Below, piece by piece: positions 6,165-10,508 of a stretch of 10,508 nt of DNA. This DNA comes from Armatimonadota bacterium (GTDB lineage Bacteria > Armatimonadota > Zipacnadia > Zipacnadales > UBA11051). The translations under genes and the position numbers were made by a program. The stretch is from NCBI GenBank assembly GCA_030612305.1, contig JAUWOG010000035.1, positions 1 to 10,508 of the forward strand. Reading direction: 5' to 3'. The notes under the pieces were generated by a model, which saw only the letters and a list, made by a program, of their open reading frames with translations, did no database searches and had not been told where the DNA came from. Positions within the stretch are counted from its first letter, which is position 1, and every line of letters begins with the position of its first letter.

Positions 6165-7406
6165 CTAGTTACGGTGTCCACTACGTACGACGATCGGGAG
6201 GTTCAGGTGGCTCGCAACGATGCCCATGAATTCGCGCGTGTCGGCGTGAAGCCCGATGTCCTCCACACTATGACGGCCTGCACGCGCCATCGAGGTTGCC
6301 AAATCTGGATCATCAAGCAGCGATGCGAGCGCTGCTGTCAAGCCGGCGACGTCCTGGGGCTGGCAGACGAGACCATTTCGCCCGTGGTCAATGATATTAG
6401 TCACGTTGCCGACATCTGTCGCAACCACTGGCAGCCCGGCCGCCATTGCCTCGGGAATCACCATCGGGCTGCCCTCGGAGTGCGAAGGGAGACAGAAGAT
6501 GTCGGCCTGCCGGTACTCAGCTCTGAGATCAGCGCGCCCTAGTCTCCCAAGGAACACGCCATCCTCGCTAAGCCCGAGCTTGTTAGCCAGCGACGCCAAC
6601 TCACTCCGGTACGGACCGTCACCGGCGCTCCTCAGCACCACATCATGACCGGCTTGCTTGAGGTCAGCCAGAGCCCGTATGAGTTCCTGGATGCCTTTCC
6701 CCGGATTCAGTGTTGCGACGACGAGGACCTTGACCGGCTTGTCCCACTTGCAGTCAATGGTCTCTGGATCCACAAAGTCGTCGGGCAGCAGCAGGTTCGA
6801 CATCTTGAATCCGTGGCTGCGACCTGCGTATGGCCGCAGCTGTTCGGCAAGCCTCTCGTCTGAGCATACGACAAGCTTATTCCTGACTACTCGCCGCACC
6901 AGCCAGTCGTCAATCGTGGCGCGGATGCGTTTGAGCGCAGGAAGACGGGACAGGTGAGGGGAAGTCAGAGCCGACTGGCCGGCCGGGCCACCGATGTAGA
7001 AATAGACCGGCTTGCCTGCTATCCTGGCGCCCAGATAGCCCAGACAGCCTACATAACCGCTCAGCCTCAACCGCACGAAGTCCGCACGCCGCGCGCATAA
7101 GGCAACCTTCAGAACTGTCAGAGGCCACAATAGCAGATACCACGGCATCGGTGGCAGACTGAGACACGACACATTGTCGGGAAGCTCGATGAGGGGGTCC
7201 CGGCAGCGGAAGCTCTTCAGTGTGCCTATCACCGTGACCTTATCCACGTACGCGGCCATGGCAGCAATGCGCTCAGCCCCGTTGGGCATGATCAATGCGC
7301 ACCTGCCACCCTCACACGCGGTATAGTAGCGACCGACAACCAGCAAGTGCCCGCCGACCGCCTCCCCGCGCTTGAGACCTTCAGGATGCTGCTCAGTTGT
7401 CCTCAC
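6165..7406 (-). CDS. GT4 family glycosyltransferase
   Basis: 413 residues with a GT-B fold and no signal peptide; a cytoplasmic, membrane-associated enzyme by family. The acceptor-side half (about 18-215) has short hydrophobic patches (WYLLLWPLTVLKVAL near 89-103). The nucleotide-sugar half begins near 226 with KVLVVATLNPGKG, where K237 is the likely donor-phosphate contact. The GT4 motif E-x7-E is seen as E311...E319 (SEGSPMVIPEAMAAG), followed by PVVATDVGNVTN. These retaining enzymes transfer a sugar from an NDP-sugar, here presumably to the lipid-linked unit; the sugar cannot be predicted. The start is GTG 7406: it overlaps the TGA of the upstream gene as GTGA and has AGGAGA nine bases upstream. 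An earlier GTG at 7442 lacks a ribosome binding site. Translation is therefore probably coupled to the fusion gene upstream, and both should be made together. Confidence 0.9.
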   Translation of the reverse strand: MRTTEQHPEGLKRGEAVGGHLLVVGRYYTACEGGRCALIMPNGAERIAAMAAYVDKVTVIGTLKSFRCRDPLIELPDNVSCLSLPPMPWYLLLWPLTVLKVALCARRADFVRLRLSGYVGCLGYLGARIAGKPVYFYIGGPAGQSALTSPHLSRLPALKRIRATIDDWLVRRVVRNKLVVCSDERLAEQLRPYAGRSHGFKMSNLLLPDDFVDPETIDCKWDKPVKVLVVATLNPGKGIQELIRALADLKQAGHDVVLRSAGDGPYRSELASLANKLGLSEDGVFLGRLGRADLRAEYRQADIFCLPSHSEGSPMVIPEAMAAGLPVVATDVGNVTNIIDHGRNGLVCQPQDVAGLTAALASLLDDPDLATSMARAGRHSVEDIGLHADTREFMGIVASHLNLPIVVRSGHRN

Positions 7407-7421
7407 ACTACAACGTCTCCT
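7403..7421 (-). promoter_or_regulatory. GTGA stop/start overlap with ribosome binding site (translational coupling)
   Basis: On the reverse strand AGGAGA (7421-7416) lies inside the last codons of the fusion gene. Nine bases later GTG (7406-7404) starts the GT4 gene, and TGA (7405-7403) ends the fusion gene. This is a classic four-base overlap and decides the GT4 start. Confidence 0.72.
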
Positions 7422-9631
7422 GGGGTTGTCGGACGACTGCACCTAGCGCCGGCGCACCCACCCGGATCCACGTACTCCCCCTGACACTTCAGAGCATCAT
7501 ACAGCGCGTCCAGACGCTCTGTCAGCGTTCCAATGGAGAATGATTCCAGCACATGCTTCTGGCCGGCCCTGGCCATGGCCAGACTCCCCTCGTAGTCATC
7601 AAGAGCAGTCAGCACAGCCTCCGTAAGTGCATCCGTATCGTCAGGAGGCACCAGGCGGCCTGTCACTCCGTCAATGACCGAGTTCGTCACATTGCCGACG
7701 TTTGTGCACACAACCGGACGTGCAGCGGCCAGTGCCTCCATCATTGTCACCGGCATGCCTTCTCGCTGCGAACAGAGCACGACGATGTCCGCCGCCGCGT
7801 ACACTCCCTCCATCTGATTCGTCACACCGTAAAACGTAGCCCGGTCGGCTATCCCCAGAGCCGATGCCTGCGTTTCCAACTCACCCCGCAAGGGCCCGTC
7901 GCCCACCAGTAGAAATCGCAGATTGTCTCGCTGCTGAAGCACCTTCGCTGCCATGTCAATGAAGGAAGGAACGTTCTTTTTCGGCACCATCCGCCCCCCA
8001 TACACAATCCGCTGCTCATCCTCATCCAGACCTAGCTCATCACGGAATTGTGCTCTCTGATTTCCCGTCTCCGCAAAACGCTCCAGCGGAAGACCCAGCG
8101 GTATTGTCACGAACGCGCTAGGCGGAGCCACCTTCATCTGGATCAGTTCATCACGATCATTGGGGCCGATCGTGACCAGGACGGAAGAAACACGCGCGCA
8201 GATCTGCTCCATTGCCAGGAATATCCTGCTCTTGACCGGGCCGAAATAGCCGCGCAGGCTGAGACCGTGAAAGGTGTGAACGATGATCGGGACCCCACAC
8301 AGTGCGGCTGCGAGTCTCCCGAGTGTTCCCGCCTTGGCGTGGTGCGTGTGTACTATCTGAGGCCGGATCTGACGGATTGTACGGTAGAGCTGCCACAGGG
8401 CGCGCAAGTCGGCAAGCGGCCTCGCCTCCCGCTGCATGGCCTCAATCCGGTACGTATTCACCCCTTCCCGCTCGGCGAGATACTCCATGCTGCTTTCCGT
8501 CTCAGGGTCTATGTTGCCGTGCATCAGGTACGTCTCCCAGCCCATCTTTTCCAGCGTGTTGGCGAGGTAGATGCAATGCTGAGACGGCCCGCCGACATCA
8601 AAGCGCGTGATAATTCGGCAGATCGTCTTCTCCCGATACCGGGGTGAACTCTCAGGAGGCAGGTCCAGGTTGAAGCTGTAGAAGGCAATATACCCGATGC
8701 CAAAGACACCGATTGAGATCGCTACCATCTCGACAGGCAGCGAGGAGGCCACCCAAGCAACCACGCCGGCGACGCAACTGACCAGCGTCACCAGGCCCAT
8801 CCAGACAGTGACTTCCGGTGCCGGTACGCCGTCCCGATAGAGCCGTTCCGAAATGTGGTCCTTGCTCCGCGCCAGAGCCTTGAGGCCTTTACGTTTCCTG
8901 ATATACATCGTCAGGAATGCGTTGCCAGTTACCAGGCCGATGGGAAGCAGGATGGCGACATAGTCGGCTGGGGTCGTCGCATATTGGGCAAGGTAGGCGG
9001 CGAGAATAAACAACGCCGCGCCAAGAGCCAGGGCTCCCATGTCGCCCAGGAAGACCGCCGCCGGTAGGATCAGTCGCCAGTTGAAAAAGAGGAAGCCCAC
9101 ACAGGCACCGCTGACCGCGAAAGCGGCTACTGAGAGCTCCGACAAACCTTGAAACGACGCCATTGTCCCCAACGCCGCCGCTGACAGAGCCGTCATCAAT
9201 CCGGTAAGGCCATCAATCGTGTCCAGAAGATTGACTGAGTTGGTCACGAACAGGAAGGCCAGGATGAGCACCGGCCACAGCAGTGGGGGGATTGATACAG
9301 GCCACAGCAGGATCGCTGCAACGGCTGCCGGCACCAGACCCAGCAGCTTCCACAGAGGGGCCACCGGCTTGATGTCATCATAAAGGCCCATGAGAGCCAC
9401 CAGACCCACGCTCAGCGCCATGAGCCTGAGCAGCCCTGAGGCCGGGATGAGCAGCCAGACGCCCAGAAGCGTCGCTGCCAGAACCGACAAGCCGCCCAGC
9501 ATTGCCGTGGGGCGGCTGTGTAGCTTATTCTCAGAGGGCTTGTCGTACAGTCCAAGCTTGTGCGCGAGGGCCATCACCGGGGGAGTGAACAGAACGCACG
9601 CAAACAGGCTGATGGCAAACGCTGCAGTCAT
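7403..9631 (-). CDS. Fusion: WecA/MraY-type polyprenyl-phosphate phosphosugar transferase + GT4 glycosyltransferase
   Basis: 742 residues. The first ~325 form a polytopic membrane domain of the WecA/MraY family: TPPVMALAHKLGLYDKP, KLHSRPTAMLGGLSV, the Mg-binding Asp pair D85-D86 (GLYDDIKP), NSVNLLDTIDGLTGL with D140, FLGDMGALALG with D197, and DHISERL (258-264). By family it moves a HexNAc-1-phosphate from a UDP-sugar to undecaprenyl phosphate. From ~336 (ICRIITRFDVGGPSQH) a complete GT4 enzyme follows: HTHHAKAGTLGRLA, donor half with YGGRMVPKKN (544-553), E-x7-E at E624...E632 and PVVCTNVGNVTN. The junction is continuous, with a short linker (YREK) and no stop. Family members usually carry only one of these activities, so this protein could do steps one and two of repeat-unit synthesis. 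ATG 9631 was chosen because the first helix starts there; no Shine-Dalgarno is seen. Upstream in-frame residues to 9850 are not protein-like and lie beyond the promoter. First gene of the run. Confidence 0.92.
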   Translation of the reverse strand: MTAAFAISLFACVLFTPPVMALAHKLGLYDKPSENKLHSRPTAMLGGLSVLAATLLGVWLLIPASGLLRLMALSVGLVALMGLYDDIKPVAPLWKLLGLVPAAVAAILLWPVSIPPLLWPVLILAFLFVTNSVNLLDTIDGLTGLMTALSAAALGTMASFQGLSELSVAAFAVSGACVGFLFFNWRLILPAAVFLGDMGALALGAALFILAAYLAQYATTPADYVAILLPIGLVTGNAFLTMYIRKRKGLKALARSKDHISERLYRDGVPAPEVTVWMGLVTLVSCVAGVVAWVASSLPVEMVAISIGVFGIGYIAFYSFNLDLPPESSPRYREKTICRIITRFDVGGPSQHCIYLANTLEKMGWETYLMHGNIDPETESSMEYLAEREGVNTYRIEAMQREARPLADLRALWQLYRTIRQIRPQIVHTHHAKAGTLGRLAAALCGVPIIVHTFHGLSLRGYFGPVKSRIFLAMEQICARVSSVLVTIGPNDRDELIQMKVAPPSAFVTIPLGLPLERFAETGNQRAQFRDELGLDEDEQRIVYGGRMVPKKNVPSFIDMAAKVLQQRDNLRFLLVGDGPLRGELETQASALGIADRATFYGVTNQMEGVYAAADIVVLCSQREGMPVTMMEALAAARPVVCTNVGNVTNSVIDGVTGRLVPPDDTDALTEAVLTALDDYEGSLAMARAGQKHVLESFSIGTLTERLDALYDALKCQGEYVDPGGCAGARCSRPTTPGDVVV

Positions 9632-9697
9632 TGTTTCGGACCGAAGGAGAGACGAAAAACGCGCTCTCAAGCATTGAAGGGATTCCGCTACGCCTGT

Positions 9698-9726
9698 AGT
9701 ATAGGGAGTTATTTTCGCAGTGTCAA
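9698..9726 (-). promoter_or_regulatory. Near-consensus sigma70-type promoter for the polysaccharide genes
   Basis: On the reverse strand the -35 is TTGACA (9726-9721), a perfect match. The spacer is 17 bases and AT-rich at its centre, and the -10 is TATACT (9703-9698), matching five of six. The predicted start is near 9691, about 60 bases before ATG 9631. This is the best promoter in the window and probably drives the fusion gene, the GT4 gene and perhaps the SLBB gene. Confidence 0.72.
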
Positions 9727-9875
9727 CGTCGCGCTCGCCTCGCAGGAAGGTCAGAGTGGAAGGCGCGGAGAACATATGTGCTGTTACAGCGCAGAGACGG
9801 TGGGATTGCCGGGCTGGGCGAAGTTGACACAGGCCGCAACTATATGTCACGTGGAATTCCCTTCATGGTGTCAAC
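9720..9875. repeat. Three copies of the 8-mer GTGTCAAC in the divergent intergenic region
   Basis: GTGTCAAC occurs at 9720-9727 and 9868-9875 on the forward strand, and as its reverse complement GTTGACAC at 9823-9830. The first contains the -35 of the reverse-strand promoter. The other two contain TTGACA but have no -10 at a usable distance, so they could be binding sites for a regulator that also covers the promoter. Chance is possible for an 8-mer. Confidence 0.3.
9831..9843 (+). repeat. 13-base direct repeat, copy 1
   Basis: AGGCCGCAACTAT is identical to the copy at 9971-9983 and lies exactly 140 bases upstream of it. This copy stands directly before the ATG of the small ORF at 9844. Confidence 0.6.
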
Positions 9876-9963
9876 GCTCCTCCACTCACAGAAGAAGGCT
9901 CACGCGCAGGCCTGTCGAAGAATGCAATCAGTCGCGTCATCTGTGGAAGTTGTTACACACTAA
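9844..9963 (+). CDS. Possible 39-codon leader ORF upstream of the Wzz-like gene
   Basis: ATG 9844 to TAA 9963 encodes 39 residues (start MSRGIPFMVSTLLHSQKKAH), with its stop 18 bases before ATG 9982. The 13 bases around its start repeat those before the Wzz-like start, so both begin in the same context. The Shine-Dalgarno is weak (AGG only, ten bases away). No family, signal or membrane helix is recognised. It could be a leader peptide coupled to the Wzz-like gene, or a chance ORF; the latter is more likely on length alone. Confidence 0.22.
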   Translation: MSRGIPFMVSTLLHSQKKAHAQACRRMQSVASSVEVVTH

Positions 9964-9966
9964 GGC

Positions 9967-9973
9967 GGAGAGG
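9967..9973 (+). promoter_or_regulatory. Ribosome binding site of the Wzz-like gene
   Basis: GGAGAGG lies eight bases before ATG 9982. It is a good Shine-Dalgarno and supports this start. No convincing forward promoter lies close upstream. A weak pair, TTGAAG (9674-9679) and TAGTAT (9697-9702) with a 17-base spacer, overlaps the reverse-strand promoter and would leave a leader of about 270 bases. Confidence 0.65.
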
Positions 9974-9983
9974 CCGCAACTAT
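9971..9983 (+). repeat. 13-base direct repeat, copy 2, over the Wzz-like start
   Basis: AGGCCGCAACTAT repeats 9831-9843. Here it spans the end of the Shine-Dalgarno and the first bases of the start codon at 9982. Confidence 0.6.
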
Positions 9984-10508
9984 GTTAAAAGCACTCTATC
10001 AGTGCTACCGCACCTACGTGATCAGTCTCTGTCTGTGCTGCTTCGTGTTCTCAGCGGTGACCATCGTGAGAGTGTTGTTCGTCATCCCACGCACGTACAA
10101 GGCGACCGCCAGCTTTGCCTATTTGGGTTTCGAAGTCGGACTGACTGGTGGCCGGTCAGCCGATGCACAGACTATTGCCCTCGTGTTCGGCAACGCGCCG
10201 CACATGTTTTACGGATCCATACTGGGAAGTCGCACTCTTCAGACGAGAATCATTGAGAAATTCAATCTGCAGGAGCGCTTTCAGACCAGCGATTTCGATC
10301 GGACGCGAAAGGCGCTTAACAAGGGCACAGAGATTGTCACGACGGAGCCACTGCTCAGGGTTGGTGTCAGCATCGCAGGCACTCCCAGAGGACTGCTCAC
10401 GACCAGTTCCGACACTGAGGCCAAGCAGTTGGCGGCTGACATTGCCAATGAATACGTCAAGCTGCTGACAGAATACGTCAGCAGCGACGAGGGGAACATC
10501 TGGGAATC
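9982..10508 (+). CDS. Wzz-type chain-length regulator, N-terminal part (cut by window edge)
   Basis: The frame is open from ATG 9982 to the right edge, 175 full codons without a stop, so the 3' end is missing. Residues 13-35 form the first membrane helix and include three Cys (17, 19, 20). Then comes PRTYKATASFAY, the usual Wzz junction into the periplasmic domain. ILGSRTLQTRIIEKFNLQ (80-97) matches the 'S..l...vi..lnL' helix of the family. LLRVGVSIAGTPRG (124-137) and DTEAKQLAADIANEYVKLL (144-162) match the conserved strand and the A..IAN.Y helix that close the Wzz core. By family it is an inner-membrane protein that sets polymer chain length with the Wzy polymerase and contacts the export channel. 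A second membrane helix and perhaps a tyrosine-kinase domain would be beyond the edge, so I cannot tell a plain Wzz from a Wzc-like protein. It is divergent from the fusion gene and belongs to the same locus by function. Confidence 0.85.
   Translation, partial: MLKALYQCYRTYVISLCLCCFVFSAVTIVRVLFVIPRTYKATASFAYLGFEVGLTGGRSADAQTIALVFGNAPHMFYGSILGSRTLQTRIIEKFNLQERFQTSDFDRTRKALNKGTEIVTTEPLLRVGVSIAGTPRGLLTTSSDTEAKQLAADIANEYVKLLTEYVSSDEGNIWE

Noticed and set aside
8048..8647. 199-residue forward ORF, and a similar one at 7553-7912
   Set aside because: Both are antisense to the GT4 half of the fusion gene and show no protein features.
9824..9846. Forward promoter TTGACA...TATATG upstream of the Wzz-like gene
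   Set aside because: The spacer is only 11 bases, too short for a sigma70 promoter.
9632..9850. In-frame extension of the fusion protein to 9850
   Set aside because: The extension crosses the promoter at 9698-9726 and is not protein-like. The family's first helix begins at ATG 9631.

Overview
The window looks like part of an exopolysaccharide or capsule locus on a GC-rich chromosome of a diderm (outer-membrane) bacterium. The diderm inference rests on a Wza-type outer-membrane export protein with seven SLBB domains and on a Wzz-type chain-length regulator. These imply the lipid-linked, Wzx/Wzy-like route, in which repeat units are built on undecaprenyl phosphate, flipped, polymerised and exported. 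I cannot assign a phylum. No rRNA, tRNA, CRISPR array, transposase or phage gene was seen.

Left part (1-1350). The reverse strand carries the 5' end of a single-pass membrane protein gene that runs off the left edge (1-365). It has a good sigma70-type promoter at 571-599, an inverted repeat just upstream of that promoter (603-627) and a GC-rich hairpin next to its ribosome binding site (384-421). A small Cys-rich membrane ORF (809-1042, reverse) is plausible but unproven. The rest of 366-1350 is non-coding as far as I can see.

Middle (1351-3062). A two-domain family GH3 glycosidase (NagZ-like) lies on the forward strand. It keeps the nucleophile Asp and the Asp-His pair but has Cys in place of the Lys of the KH motif. 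It is convergent with the exopolysaccharide genes, and a nested hairpin at 2957-2992 lies in the gap.

Right part (3063-10508). A reverse-strand run reads: a fusion of a WecA/MraY-type polyprenyl-phosphate phosphosugar transferase to a GT4 glycosyltransferase (7403-9631); a second GT4 glycosyltransferase coupled to it by a 4-base GTGA overlap (6165-7406); then, after 255 bases, the SLBB export protein (3063-5909). A near-consensus promoter (9698-9726) precedes the run. The Wzz-like gene starts divergently at 9982 and is cut by the right edge. Between the divergent genes lie a 13-base direct repeat, three copies of an 8-mer and a possible 39-codon leader ORF.

Inferred joint role: the fusion protein loads the first sugar phosphate onto the lipid carrier and may add the second sugar, the second GT4 extends the unit, the Wzz-like protein sets chain length, and the SLBB protein forms the exit channel. 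Flippase, polymerase and further transferases are not in the window and probably lie beyond the right edge. The GH3 enzyme, on the other strand, may act in cell-wall sugar turnover rather than in this pathway.
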